From Parenemella sanctibonifatiensis (GTDB taxonomy: Bacteria > Actinomycetota > Actinomycetes > Propionibacteriales > Propionibacteriaceae): a DNA stretch of 64,000 nucleotides. This document shows, in pieces, positions 1 to 9,931 of this stretch. The translations under genes and the position numbers were made by a program. The stretch's first letter is position 1; each line of letters opens with the position of its first letter. The notes beneath the pieces were generated by a model. It was not told where the DNA came from. It did no database searches and worked only from the letters and a program-made list of their open reading frames with translations. The stretch is from assembly GCF_002250565.1 (NCBI RefSeq), contig NZ_NMVJ01000006.1, positions 558,001 to 622,000 on the forward strand, read 5' to 3'.

Positions 1-641
1 GCTCGATTCCGCGACCACTGATCCCTGACTCCCAGCACCAGCAAGGTCTGCGCCCCGATGTAACAGGCCATCGCCACGAATCCGTGCCCGGGTAGCGCCA
101 ACACATCAAACACCTCGAGTGCGATGAGCGCATCCGCCACCACGAACAGCCCGCCGCCCAGCGCAGCCCGGTGGCCCAACCCAGTCGCCAGGTCCGCCAT
201 CGCCATGATGGCAGCGGCGTATCCGATCAACGCCGGCAACAATGGCCCGGTCGCCGATGCGCACAACAAGATCATCACAACGGCGCCGCCGACGTAGGGC
301 AACATCCAGGCCGGCCTGGTGAGGGCGGATCGAGCTCGATAGGGCGCGAACGCCACCGCATAGACCAGCTGAGCCACGAAGAAGAAGCTCAGCATCGCCA
401 AGAAGGCCGCCTCGCCTGACAACAATCGCGGCACCGCATCGCCCAACCACGACAGCCCCAAACCGGCAAACATCAGCCACACCAGTACGCCGCGTGGCGC
501 GGCGGTCCCGGTCCACAGCAGCCAGCCGGTCGCGGGCACCAGCATCACGTGGCTGAGATCGATCAGGGGCTGGTAGCCGGTGATCTGGGCGACCAGATGT
601 ACGCCGGCGACCACTGCGAGCACCGCGGCTGCGGCGCGCAT
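1..641 (-). CDS. YhhN family membrane protein (lysoplasmalogenase-like), 3' end outside window
   Basis: About 213 codons are visible; the reading frame stays open to the window edge, so the C-terminus is missing. The product is almost entirely hydrophobic, with about seven to eight membrane segments. It carries the YhhN-type stretch GLGLSWLGDAVPRLLSG in the third segment. YhhN/TMEM86 proteins include lysoplasmalogenases, which hydrolyse the vinyl-ether bond of lysoplasmalogens; bacterial members are mostly untested, so the activity is an inference. The ATG shares one base with the TGA of the upstream acetyltransferase gene (TGATG), which implies translational coupling in one operon. Confidence 0.75.
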   Translation of the reverse strand, partial: MRAAAAVLAVVAGVHLVAQITGYQPLIDLSHVMLVPATGWLLWTGTAAPRGVLVWLMFAGLGLSWLGDAVPRLLSGEAAFLAMLSFFFVAQLVYAVAFAPYRARSALTRPAWMLPYVGGAVVMILLCASATGPLLPALIGYAAAIMAMADLATGLGHRAALGGGLFVVADALIALEVFDVLALPGHGFVAMACYIGAQTLLVLGVRDQWSRNR

Positions 642-1411
642 CACCGCTCCAGTCCTCGGCTGTGCCAGGCCCGATTCGAGGCGTACCCCAGCCGTTGGTA
701 GAGCTGCCGTGCCGCAGCATTGTCCGAGTACATTCCCAGCGTGCTGACCCCGGCCCCGGCAATCGCCGCCCGGGTGAGGTGGGCGGTGATGGCCGCCCCG
801 AGACCGCGGCCGCGCAGGTCGGCGGCCACCACGATCCCGGCCAGATGCGGCGCTCCGGAGTTCTCGTGTTCGGCTCCCCCAACCGCTTGCAGTTCACCGC
901 GTGGGCCGCGCATGCCAACCCAGTGGTCCATCACCCCGGTGCCAGCTTGAGCCCAGGCGCGTGGATTGTGGGTGCGGCTGAAGGCGTCGATCTCCTCGGC
1001 GTCACGGATGTCGTCGAGCTCGACGATGCGTTCCTCTCCCGGCTGTGCGGGCGGAACGGACTGGGTCGACATCCACTCCCAGCCAGCGCCCTGGTCGCTG
1101 ATCGGCAGGGTCTCGTGCGCCAACTGGGCATGTTCCTGCGGCGCCGAGATCGACTCCGAGGCGTACTCCTCCAGCAGGCCGGAGCCAGCCAATTCGGTCA
1201 TTGCATCGCGCACCCGGGGTGCCTCCTCGGCGAAGTCGACCGGCCCTGGCCGCAACGGCGCGATCCAGAAGCCTCGGCGGCGTCCGGTGCGCAGGATCAT
1301 CGCGACTCCGGCATGGACATAGGCCACCAGCGGATCGGTGGGCACCCAGCGCATCCACGGGTCGTCGCCTGCCAATGCCTGAAGGGCCTCCAGCGGCTCG
1401 ACTCGTTCCAC
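641..1411 (-). CDS. GNAT family N-acetyltransferase
   Basis: The product has 256 residues. The C-terminal half is a GNAT fold: the acetyl-CoA loop is seen as VVAADLRGRGLGAAIT, followed by the late motif SDNAAARQLYQRLGY. The N-terminal about 130 residues look like a degenerate second GNAT-like half, which is common in actinobacterial members. The GTG start lacks a strong Shine-Dalgarno sequence. The gene overlaps the start of the downstream YhhN-like gene by one base. The acetyl acceptor cannot be predicted from sequence. Confidence 0.8.
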   Translation of the reverse strand: MERVEPLEALQALAGDDPWMRWVPTDPLVAYVHAGVAMILRTGRRRGFWIAPLRPGPVDFAEEAPRVRDAMTELAGSGLLEEYASESISAPQEHAQLAHETLPISDQGAGWEWMSTQSVPPAQPGEERIVELDDIRDAEEIDAFSRTHNPRAWAQAGTGVMDHWVGMRGPRGELQAVGGAEHENSGAPHLAGIVVAADLRGRGLGAAITAHLTRAAIAGAGVSTLGMYSDNAAARQLYQRLGYASNRAWHSRGLER

Positions 1412-1440
1412 GCCGCCCAGCTTGCCATGAGAAAGGCGAA

Positions 1441-1467
1441 CGCCGCCCCGGTGGGCCCGGGACGGCG
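1441..1467 (-). terminator. Imperfect hairpin after the polar amino-acid ABC operon
   Basis: Arms 1441-1451 and 1457-1467 pair over 10 of 11 positions with a 5-nt loop. It lies just after the stop of the ABC ATPase gene and is followed on the minus strand by a weak T-rich stretch. Confidence 0.45.
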
Positions 1468-1485
1468 CTCGAATGAAGCTGATTC

Positions 1486-2268
1486 TCAGTCTTCGTCCAG
1501 ACTTGCCAGGAAGTCCTGGGCTCGCTGGGTCTGCGGATTGTCGAGGAAATCGTTGGGATCACCCTGTTCGGCGATGCCCTTGTCCGCGATCAGCACGATC
1601 CGGTCGGCGACCCGCCGAGCGAAGCGCATCTCGTGGGTGACGCAGATCATCGTCATGCCGGCATCGGCCAGGTCCCGCATCACGCCGAGCACCTCACCGA
1701 CCAACTCCGGGTCCAGCGCCGAGGTGGGCTCGTCGAAGAGCATCATCGCCGGGTCCATCGCCAGCGCCCGTGCAATCGCGACGCGCTGGGACTGGCCGCC
1801 GGACAGGCTGCCGGGGTAGTCGTCACGCTTGTGACTCATCCCGACCTGCTCCAGCATTTCCTCAGCCTTGGCCACCGCTTCGTCCTCACTGCGGCCCAGC
1901 ACCTCCTGCTGCGCGATGGTGACATTGCGCAGCACGCTCATGTGCGGGAACAGGTTGAACTGCTGGAAGACCATCCCGACCCGCGACCGGATCTTGTTGA
2001 GATGCGTCTCGTCATAGGCCAACTCGTGGCCGGCCACGTTGATGGTGCCCGAGGTGATCTGCTCCAGGCCGTTGACGCAACGCAGCAGGGTCGACTTGCC
2101 GGCACCCGAGGGTCCAACCAGCACGACCACTTCACCGCGGGCCACGTCCAGGTCGACGTTCTCGAAGACCAGGGTGTCACCGAAGTACTTGGTCACCCCT
2201 CGCATCTCCACGATCGGACCATCGGCATTGGTGTCGTCCAGAATCTCCATGGTCTGGCTGTCGCTCAT
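1486..2268 (-). CDS. Polar amino-acid ABC transporter, ATP-binding protein (GlnQ-like)
   Basis: The product has 260 residues and is a complete ABC ATPase: Walker A GPSGAGKSTLL (about residues 52-62), Q-loop VFQQFNLF, signature [15 protein letters not shown], Walker [13 protein letters not shown] and the H-loop THEM. It resembles GlnQ/HisP-type ATPases that energise polar amino-acid import at the cytoplasmic face. The start overlaps the 3' end of the fused binding protein-permease gene by four bases (ATGA), so both are cotranslated and form one importer. The substrate is not decidable; glutamine or a related polar amino acid is most likely. Confidence 0.93.
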   Translation of the reverse strand: MSDSQTMEILDDTNADGPIVEMRGVTKYFGDTLVFENVDLDVARGEVVVLVGPSGAGKSTLLRCVNGLEQITSGTINVAGHELAYDETHLNKIRSRVGMVFQQFNLFPHMSVLRNVTIAQQEVLGRSEDEAVAKAEEMLEQVGMSHKRDDYPGSLSGGQSQRVAIARALAMDPAMMLFDEPTSALDPELVGEVLGVMRDLADAGMTMICVTHEMRFARRVADRIVLIADKGIAEQGDPNDFLDNPQTQRAQDFLASLDED

Positions 2269-3776
2269 GCCTTGGCTCCCTTCTTGTTCAGGTTGAGTCG
2301 CCGCTCCAGCAGGGTCACCGCACCGGTCAGCAGCAAGACGATGATGAGGTAGTAGACCGACACCGTCAGGTACGCCGACAGCGGCGAGTACTCAGCTGCC
2401 GCCATGTTCTGGGCGGTCCGGAAGAGCTCACCCATACCGATGAAGGCCACCAACGAGGAGTCCTTCACCGCGATGATGAACTGGCTGCCGAGCACAGGCA
2501 GGATGGCCCGGGTCGCGAGCGGGACCTGCACCTTGGTCAGGGCCTGGCCACGAGACATACCCAACGAACGGGACGCCTCGACCAACCCCTTGGGCACCGA
2601 TCCGAAGCCGGACCGGATGATCTCGGCGATGTAGGCGGAGTTGTGGACCGCCAACGCGATCACACCGGCCCAGAAGCCCGACAGCAACACCAACGAGGTG
2701 AGACCGAAATAGAGCACGAAGAGCTGGGCGATCAGTGGCGTACCACGGATCAGACCGATGTACGCCGTCGCAATCCAGCGCAGCGGCGCAATCCCGCTCA
2801 TGTTCATCGCGGCGATGACACCACCGATCACGACCGCAATCACGAGCGCGACCGCGGTGATCGCCAGCGTGAGGCCGGCGGCCTTGACGAAGGTGGGGAT
2901 GTACTTGACGAACAGCTCACCGAAGCCGGGCCCCTCCTGGCCCTCAGCGGCATTCATGACCTCTTCGACCGGCGCATTGTCGATCTGCGGGGAGATGTCC
3001 TCACCGAAGTACTTGGTGGAGATCTCGGCATAGGTGCCGTTGTCGATGATCGCCTGCAGCGCGACGTTGACCTCGCCCAGCAGTGGGTTGCCCTTGGCAA
3101 CGGCAGGCGACTGGGTCTCGGTCGTGAGCCGGTCACCACAGGGCACCAGGCTGAGCCCGGCTTCCTCGATCTGGTGGGCACCGACCAACTGGTCGGTCAG
3201 CGCGCCGTCCAGGCGACCGGTGGCCGCGTCCTGCAGGGCGGTGATGTCCGACTCATAGGTGCGGACGTTGTCGGTGATGCCGTTGTCGCGCAGGTAGGTC
3301 TCATAGGTGGTGCCGGAGGCAACACCGATGGAGCCACCTCGAACGCTTTCGATGGACTCACACTGCTGGCCATCAGCCACATAGAGCTGAGCACCCGAGG
3401 AGTAATAGCCGTTGGCGAAGTCGACCTGACGGGCGCGTTCCTCAGTGGGCGTGGTCGAGGCGACCAGCATGTCGTAGCGGCCGGACGCAGTGCCCTCGAC
3501 CAGGGTCGAGAAGCCGGCGGTCTCCGCGACCAACTCCAGGCCCATCTCATCGGCGAGCGCCTGAGCGATCTCGTAGTCGAAGCCGGTGAGCTGGCCGCCG
3601 TCCCAGTAGCTGAAGGGGCGATACTCGCCGCTCATCGCCACGACCAGTTTGCCGTCCTCGATCAGTCTTGGTTCGTCTCCCCCCTCGCCAGGTTGGGCTG
3701 TGGAGCAGGCTGACAACATCATCATCAGCGCAGCCAACAGGGCGGAAAATTTGATGATCCGCGAACGAGACGGCAT
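2265..3776 (-). CDS. Fused substrate-binding lipoprotein and permease of a polar amino-acid ABC transporter
   Basis: The product has 503 residues with two domains. Residues 1-24 are a lipoprotein signal ending in LSACS. Residues of about 35-260 are a periplasmic-type type II solute-binding domain (KLVVAMSGEYRPFSYWDGGQ). From about 290 to the end is a HisM/GlnP-type permease with EAA loop EASRSLGMSRGQALTKVQVP. I chose the ATG at 3776 because it gives a canonical signal peptide and has AAGGAG upstream; an in-frame start 90 bases earlier would bury the signal. Single-chain binding protein-permease fusions are known in GlnPQ systems. With the downstream ATPase it makes a complete two-gene importer. 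Confidence 0.9.
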   Translation of the reverse strand: MPSRSRIIKFSALLAALMMMLSACSTAQPGEGGDEPRLIEDGKLVVAMSGEYRPFSYWDGGQLTGFDYEIAQALADEMGLELVAETAGFSTLVEGTASGRYDMLVASTTPTEERARQVDFANGYYSSGAQLYVADGQQCESIESVRGGSIGVASGTTYETYLRDNGITDNVRTYESDITALQDAATGRLDGALTDQLVGAHQIEEAGLSLVPCGDRLTTETQSPAVAKGNPLLGEVNVALQAIIDNGTYAEISTKYFGEDISPQIDNAPVEEVMNAAEGQEGPGFGELFVKYIPTFVKAAGLTLAITAVALVIAVVIGGVIAAMNMSGIAPLRWIATAYIGLIRGTPLIAQLFVLYFGLTSLVLLSGFWAGVIALAVHNSAYIAEIIRSGFGSVPKGLVEASRSLGMSRGQALTKVQVPLATRAILPVLGSQFIIAVKDSSLVAFIGMGELFRTAQNMAAAEYSPLSAYLTVSVYYLIIVLLLTGAVTLLERRLNLNKKGAKA

Positions 3777-3987
3777 GTGCAAACGACTCCTTGGGGAGGT
3801 CGATCCGATCGGGCGGGGGTCATCATGACTTGTCCGCCAGGCACCCTGATCCGCCTGAGATGTCAAGACCCCAGGCTCGCCACCATGGCGGCAGCGGGGC
3901 CAGAATACGTTTTTCGAGCCTACGAAATCGCTCGAGGAGAGTCAAAGTCCGGCGTGTCGACAATGCCCGGCAGGGGCGTACGCCGGG

Positions 3988-4398
3988 TCAGTCCCGACCG
4001 GATTCGGGCAGCCCGGTGCGCTGGATCTGCTCGATGATGACGTGGTCGGCGGGCAACCATTCCACCTCGTGCAGTTCGTCGACCGCCAGCCATCGGATCT
4101 CGTCGTGGGAGCCGGTCGGATCGGGTTCACCGGAGGTGGTGGCCCAGTAGAGCCGAAGCCGCAGGCCCGGGTTGATCTGCCACCAGGTCCCCACTTCCGG
4201 GCGCAACTCAGCGTGCACCTCGACCTGGAGCCGCAGCTCTTCCTGGAGTTCGCGCTGGGCGGCAGCGCGAGCGGTCTCCCCCAACTCGACCTTGCCGCCG
4301 GGGAACTCCCACAGCCCGGCCACGGCCGGTGGGCCGACGCGCCGGGCGGCCAGCACCCGACCGTCGCGCACCACTGCCGCTGCCGCTACCTGTCGCAT
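3988..4398 (-). CDS. NUDIX hydrolase, MutT-like (8-oxo-dGTP diphosphatase type)
   Basis: The product has 136 residues. The NUDIX box spans about residues 34-57 (GGKVELGETARAAAQRELQEEL) and keeps the catalytic RELQEE; the usual Gly after EE-L is Arg here. The N-terminal AAAVVRDGRVLAARR and WEFPGGK resemble MutT enzymes that remove oxidised nucleotides from the pool. It is monocistronic between the ABC operon and the lipoamide dehydrogenase gene. Exact substrate is not proven by sequence; NUDIX family membership is secure. Confidence 0.88.
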   Translation of the reverse strand: MRQVAAAAVVRDGRVLAARRVGPPAVAGLWEFPGGKVELGETARAAAQRELQEELRLQVEVHAELRPEVGTWWQINPGLRLRLYWATTSGEPDPTGSHDEIRWLAVDELHEVEWLPADHVIIEQIQRTGLPESGRD

Positions 4399-4447
4399 CT
4401 GCAGCCCCCGGGGCCGGGAGCACCTCCCGGCTGAGTGGGCGTACGCA

Positions 4448-5845
<1,398 letters not shown>

Positions 5846-5852
5846 GGCCCTC

Positions 5853-5858
5853 ACTCTA
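5853..5858 (-). promoter_or_regulatory. -10 box of lpdA (leaderless start)
   Basis: TAGAGT on the minus strand lies 7 nt before the ATG, the spacing expected when transcription begins at the start codon. Confidence 0.5.
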
Positions 5859-5917
5859 GTGGCTTCCGACGACCCCTCGGGCACGGCATCGTCAGCCCCG
5901 ACACACCCCGATGCCAG

Positions 5918-5946
5918 TTGAGTACATCTCATGTGTGAGTTAATGT
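5918..5946 (+). promoter_or_regulatory. Promoter with overlapping inverted repeats for the XRE-MurA gene
   Basis: TTGAGT (5918-5923), a 17-bp spacer and TAATGT (5941-5946) form a sigma-70-type promoter only 6 nt before the GTG start. The spacer holds two overlapping inverted repeats: ACAT-CTC-ATGT (5924-5934) and CTCA-TGTG-TGAG (5928-5939). A repeat in this place is typical of an operator; autoregulation by the encoded helix-turn-helix is inferred. Confidence 0.55.
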
Positions 5947-5952
5947 CGAGGG

Positions 5953-7482
5953 GTGACGACGACTGAAACTTCTCCCGCCGCCATCGGCACCCTGATCCGG
6001 GAGGCCCGCAAACAGCGCGGCCTCACGCAGCAGGAGTTGGCCGATCAACTCTCGACCTCCCAGAGCGCGATCGGGCGGATCGAGGCCGGCAAGCAGAATG
6101 TGAGCCTCGACATGATCAACCGGATCGCCACTGCACTGCAGGCGCCGCTGATCACGCCGGGTCCCGGCGGCCCGATGAATCTGCGCATCACCGGAGGTCA
6201 CCAGCTGTCGGGCAGCATCGAAGTCCGGTCATCCAAGAACGCCGCGGTTGCGCTGCTGTGCGCCTCCCTGCTCAACAAGGGCCGCACCGTACTGCGTGGC
6301 GTCGCCAAGATCGAAGAGGTCAACCGGATCCTCGAGGTGCTGTCCAGCATCGGCGTCAGCTACGAGTGGAGCGGTGACCAGCTCACCATTCAGCGCCCCG
6401 CTCAGCTCAATCTGGCGGCGATGGATGTCGACGCCGCCCGGCGCACCCGCAGCATCATCATGTTCATGGGCCCGCTGCTGCACTCCTACGAGGAGTTCTC
6501 GCTGCCGTACGCCGGTGGCTGCGACCTGGGCGCCCGGACCATCGAGCCCCACCTGCAGTCGCTGCGCCGCTTCGGCCTGGAGGTGTTGGCGACCGAAGGT
6601 TTTTACCGCGCCAGCGTGGACACCAGCCGCGCCGGCGAAACCCGTCAGGTCGTGCTGACCGAACGCGGCGACACCGTCACCGAAAACACCCTGATGGCAG
6701 CGGCGATGTCGCCGGGCACGACGATCATCCGCAACGCCTCGCCCAACTACATGGTGCAGGACCTGTGCGCCTTCCTGATCGAGCTCGGCGTCCAGATCAA
6801 GGGGCTGGGAACCACCACCCTGGAGGTCACCGGCGTCGAGTCGGTCGACACCGATGTCGAATACTGGCCCAGCGAGGATCCCATCGAGGCGATGAGCCTC
6901 ATCACCGCCGCAGTGGTGACCGAGTCCGAGCTGACCATCACCCGGGTGCCGATCGAGTTCCTCGAGATCGAGCTGGCGGTGCTGGCCGAGATGGGGCTGC
7001 GCTATCACATGACCCCGGAGTACACCGGCCACAACGGCCTGTGCCGACTCGTGGACCTGACGATCCATCCCAGTGATCTGACCGCGGCGATCGACAAGAT
7101 CCACCCGATGCCCTTCCCCGGCCTCAACATCGACAACCTGCCCTTCTTCGCGGTCATTGCGGCGTCGGCCAACGGCCGCACCATGATCCATGACTGGGTG
7201 TACGAGAACCGGGCGATCCATCTGGTCGAGCTGAACCGGCTCGGCGCCCGGGTGGAGTTGCTGGACCCGCACCGGATCGTGGTGACCGGCCCGACCCGCT
7301 GGCGGGGCCAGGAGATCATGTGCCCGCCGGCGCTGCGCCCCGCGGTGTGCCTCTTCCTGGCGGCGCTCGCAGCACGCGGCACCTCGGTGCTGCGTGATGT
7401 GTACGTCATCAACCGCGGCTACGAGGACCTGCCCAACCGCCTCAACGCTCTCGGCGCCCAGGTCGAGGTCTTCTACGACTGA
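5953..7482 (+). CDS. XRE-type HTH domain fused to a MurA-like enolpyruvyl transferase
   Basis: The product has 509 residues. Residues about 11-63 form an XRE helix-turn-helix ([20 protein letters not shown] ... SAIGRIEAG). Residues 75-509 align over full length with UDP-N-acetylglucosamine 1-carboxyvinyltransferase. Key MurA residues appear kept: Lys95-Asn96 in SSKNAA, the phosphoenolpyruvate cysteine Cys190 in [10 protein letters not shown], Asp394 in LNIDNLPF and Arg462 in LRPAVC. So it looks able to make enolpyruvyl-UDP-GlcNAc, the first step of peptidoglycan synthesis, or to bind that substrate as a signal. The GTG start is leaderless. It may be a MurA paralogue with regulatory duty; no other wall gene adjoins it. 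Confidence 0.88.
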   Translation: MTTTETSPAAIGTLIREARKQRGLTQQELADQLSTSQSAIGRIEAGKQNVSLDMINRIATALQAPLITPGPGGPMNLRITGGHQLSGSIEVRSSKNAAVALLCASLLNKGRTVLRGVAKIEEVNRILEVLSSIGVSYEWSGDQLTIQRPAQLNLAAMDVDAARRTRSIIMFMGPLLHSYEEFSLPYAGGCDLGARTIEPHLQSLRRFGLEVLATEGFYRASVDTSRAGETRQVVLTERGDTVTENTLMAAAMSPGTTIIRNASPNYMVQDLCAFLIELGVQIKGLGTTTLEVTGVESVDTDVEYWPSEDPIEAMSLITAAVVTESELTITRVPIEFLEIELAVLAEMGLRYHMTPEYTGHNGLCRLVDLTIHPSDLTAAIDKIHPMPFPGLNIDNLPFFAVIAASANGRTMIHDWVYENRAIHLVELNRLGARVELLDPHRIVVTGPTRWRGQEIMCPPALRPAVCLFLAALAARGTSVLRDVYVINRGYEDLPNRLNALGAQVEVFYD

Positions 7483-7514
7483 GAGGGCCATCGGGTGACA
7501 CCGGGGCCCGCCTC

Positions 7515-7520
7515 TAGGCT
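7515..7520 (+). promoter_or_regulatory. -10 box of the glycerophosphodiesterase gene (leaderless start)
   Basis: TAGGCT lies 6 nt before the GTG start codon, consistent with a leaderless transcript. Confidence 0.5.
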
Positions 7521-7526
7521 GGCCCC

Positions 7527-8279
7527 GTGAAGCCCTACTTCGACGCGCCCTTCGTCGCGCTCGCCCATCAGGGCGGGCCGGCGTACGGTCCCAATCGCGG
7601 CCGCCCCAACACGCTGGCGGCGTTCCGGACCGCCGTCGATCTCGGCTACACACATCTCGAGACCGACGTCCACGCCAGCGCCGAGGGGACCGTGTGGATC
7701 CACCACGACCCCACGCTGGCCGATGGCCGCGCGATCGCTGACCTGAGCGATGCCGAGCTGACGGGAGCGAGGGTGGGTTCCGAACCGGTGCCGACCCTGG
7801 CCCAGGCGCTGGAGGAGTGTGCCCAGGCCCGGTTCAACATTGACCTGAAAGCCGCCGGTGCGGTCGCGCCGGTTGCTGAGGTCATCCGCCGGTTCGGCGC
7901 CGAGCACCGGGTCTGTGTTGGCGCCTTCTCCAATGCCCGACTGCGACAGTTCCGCCGGCTGCTGCCCCAGGTGGCGACATCGGTCGGGCCGATCGGGGTC
8001 GCGTACGCCGCATGGCTCCCGGTGGCGCCTCGGCTGGCGCCACCCGCTGGCGACGCCTTCCAGATCCCCCAGAGCCACCGGATCGGACCGGTACGGGTGC
8101 CCACCCTCACCGAGCAGTTGGTCGCCAATGCGCATGCCCGCGGCCAGCAGGTCCACGTGTGGACCATCAACGACGAGGCCACCATGGAGCACCTCATCGA
8201 TGCCGGGGTCGACGGCATCGTCACCGACGCGATCGAGGTGTTGGCAACGGTGCTCCGCCGCCGCAGGCTGTGGCCCTGA
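7527..8279 (+). CDS. Glycerophosphodiester phosphodiesterase family protein
   Basis: The product has 250 residues, a TIM-barrel GDPD enzyme. Visible motifs are AHQGG (in place of the usual AHRG), RPNTLAAF, LETDVHASAEGTVWIHHDP (metal ligands Glu/Asp and catalytic His) and, near the end, HVWTINDEATMEHLIDAGVDGIVTD. GDPD enzymes release glycerol-3-phosphate from deacylated phospholipids. No signal peptide is seen, so it probably acts in the cytoplasm. The His-Gln variant of the first motif is a mild oddity. The gene sits 44 bp after the MurA-like gene but has its own -10 box. Confidence 0.88.
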   Translation: MKPYFDAPFVALAHQGGPAYGPNRGRPNTLAAFRTAVDLGYTHLETDVHASAEGTVWIHHDPTLADGRAIADLSDAELTGARVGSEPVPTLAQALEECAQARFNIDLKAAGAVAPVAEVIRRFGAEHRVCVGAFSNARLRQFRRLLPQVATSVGPIGVAYAAWLPVAPRLAPPAGDAFQIPQSHRIGPVRVPTLTEQLVANAHARGQQVHVWTINDEATMEHLIDAGVDGIVTDAIEVLATVLRRRRLWP

Positions 8280-8332
8280 CCGCTCGGTGGCGCGGCACGC
8301 CACCCCTCCACCGGCTCGCTGCGGGCCCTCGC

Positions 8333-8338
8333 TAGGCT
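8333..8338 (+). promoter_or_regulatory. Probable -10 box of rbpA
   Basis: TAGGCT lies 71 nt before the rbpA ATG, giving a leader of about 60-65 nt. No clear -35 is seen. Confidence 0.4.
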
Positions 8339-8376
8339 GGCGGCACCGGGAGGCAGGGGTCCGGGAATGATCAGCG

Positions 8377-8395
8377 CCCGTCAATCGTTGACGGG
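8377..8395 (+). promoter_or_regulatory. Hairpin in the rbpA 5' leader next to the ribosome binding site
   Basis: An 8-bp perfect stem, CCCGTCAA / TTGACGGG, with a 3-nt loop ends just before the Shine-Dalgarno sequence GAGGAGGG (about 8398-8405). It may influence translation; function is unknown. Confidence 0.45.
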
Positions 8396-8409
8396 TTGAG
8401 GAGGGTGAC

Positions 8410-8745
8410 ATGGCAGACCGTGCACTTCGAGGTTCAGGCTTGGGCAGCAGAAGCTTCGAGGACGAGACCGGGATCGAGTTCGCCTCGCGCCAGGAGATCG
8501 GCTTCGACTGTCCCCGTGGCCACCATTTCGAGCTTGCCTTCGCCGAGGAGGCTGAGCTCCCGACCCAGTGGGAATGCCCGCGCTGTGGACAGCCGGCATC
8601 CCGTTCCGATGGCTCCGAGCATCAGGCGAAGGAAACCAAGCCGGTTCGGACCCACTACGACATGCTGCGTGAGCGGCGTTCCATCCCCGAGTTGGAGGAG
8701 TTGCTCTCCGAGCGGCTCGACCTGCTGCGTGACAAGAAGGACTGA
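8410..8745 (+). CDS. rbpA: RNA polymerase-binding protein RbpA
   Basis: The product has 111 residues, the usual size. RbpA is an actinobacterial activator that binds the beta' subunit and group 1/2 sigma factors and stabilises the open complex. Seen are the basic N-terminal tail MADRALRGSGLGSRSFEDE, a core with CPRGH and CPRCG (a zinc ribbon-like fold; the first Cys pair is partly replaced by His), the linker KPVRTHYDMLRERRSIPELE and the C-terminal sigma-interaction domain LEELLSERLDLLR. A GAGGAGGG ribosome site precedes the ATG. A strong terminator follows. Its targets SigA and SigB are encoded 1-4 kb downstream. Confidence 0.95.
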   Translation: MADRALRGSGLGSRSFEDETGIEFASRQEIGFDCPRGHHFELAFAEEAELPTQWECPRCGQPASRSDGSEHQAKETKPVRTHYDMLRERRSIPELEELLSERLDLLRDKKD

Positions 8746-8780
8746 CGCCGACACCAACCAGCACCACTGAACGACACAGC

Positions 8781-8820
8781 AACGCAGAACGCGGGCCCCT
8801 CGGGGTCCGCGTTCTGCGTT
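8781..8820. terminator. Bidirectional terminator between rbpA and the convergent esterase gene
   Basis: A 14-bp perfect stem (8781-8794 with 8807-8820) with further pairing inside lies between two convergent genes. It has T-rich ends on both sides. Confidence 0.8.
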
Positions 8821-8835
8821 GAGGCAACCCGCCCG

Positions 8836-9876
8836 TCAGCGCGCCAAGAACTCCTCGAACGCGTGCGCGACCTCGGCCAAGTGCGCCTGACTCTCGGGCC
8901 AGTCGCAGTGGCCACCGGGGACCACCAAGTGCTCAGCGTTGGGAAAGGAGTTCGCAACTGCGAACTGGCCCGCCGGCGGCACCGCCGGATCCCACTGCGC
9001 CGTGCTGCACAGCACAGGCTGGGTCGCCCGCTTCGCGGCGGTGGCGGCATCGAAGTACGCCAGCACCTCCAACACCTCGGGATGGTCGGCGTGATGGCGG
9101 GTGACCGAACTGCCGCTGCCGCGGCAGGGCAACGTGACCCGCAACGGCTGGTTGCCGAAGGTGGGCACGCTGAAGGCCGCTCGCTCGAATCGCCGGTCGA
9201 TCATCGCCAAGGATCCGATGCCACCACCAAAGCTGCCGCCCTGCAGTGCCACGATCTCCGGCTTGGCCCCCAGTGCCCCCAGCAGTCCCAACAACGCGGT
9301 GTTCGCCACCCAGACATCGGCCACACAACCGCCGATGACATAGCTGTCCCGTGACTCGATGCCGTGCAGGACGTGTTCAGTGCCCATCGCCTTGATTTCA
9401 GGGTCCAACGACAGGGTCGGCTGGCCGCGCAGCACCGGGAAGATGACGGCCTCCCCCGGGCGTACATCTGCGACCGGCGCGTCGGTTCGTCCGCCGTACC
9501 CGTGCAACACAGTCTTGGCGATGCGGACCTCACCGTCGCGTGGCAGCACCACCCAGCAGCCGATTCGTCGACCGCCGACCGAGGCGAAGGTGCCCTGGTA
9601 GCGGATGAACTCGGGAGAGCCGTTGACCTCCTGGATCTGCAGGTCGGGATCAACGCCAAGCGCCTCGGCCAGCCGCCCCGCCCAGAAGTCATCGAAGTCG
9701 GCAGGTTCGGTCTCCGGCGCGCCGACCTGCAGCAGATCCTCCAGCGAGTAGCCGTGGCTGGCGTCGGGATAGTCGGCCCAAGTGCCGCTGTCGATCACAC
9801 CGTCGCGGTACCACTGCTCATAGGGCGGTTCGGCCGGACCAATGATCCGGACTCGGGTGTGCAACTCCATCGTCAT
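8836..9876 (-). CDS. Acetylxylan esterase / cephalosporin-C deacetylase family protein
   Basis: The product has 346 residues, an AXE1-type alpha/beta hydrolase. Motifs are the opening PPYEQWYRDGVI and FDDFWAGRL, the oxyanion segment HGYGGRT, the nucleophile elbow GGSFGGG and an Asp in STAQWDPAVPPAGQFAVAN; the catalytic His is in VPGGHCDWPE. The family removes acetyl groups from small xylo-oligosaccharides and related esters. No signal peptide is visible, so it is probably intracellular. A GAGG ribosome site precedes the ATG. It stands alone without glycosidase neighbours, so its physiological substrate is unknown. Confidence 0.87.
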   Translation of the reverse strand: MTMELHTRVRIIGPAEPPYEQWYRDGVIDSGTWADYPDASHGYSLEDLLQVGAPETEPADFDDFWAGRLAEALGVDPDLQIQEVNGSPEFIRYQGTFASVGGRRIGCWVVLPRDGEVRIAKTVLHGYGGRTDAPVADVRPGEAVIFPVLRGQPTLSLDPEIKAMGTEHVLHGIESRDSYVIGGCVADVWVANTALLGLLGALGAKPEIVALQGGSFGGGIGSLAMIDRRFERAAFSVPTFGNQPLRVTLPCRGSGSSVTRHHADHPEVLEVLAYFDAATAAKRATQPVLCSTAQWDPAVPPAGQFAVANSFPNAEHLVVPGGHCDWPESQAHLAEVAHAFEEFLAR

Positions 9877-9931
9877 CCTCGTTCAGGCGTACGCCGCCGG
9901 TCAGGTTGACCGGCGGCACGCAACCAGCACA

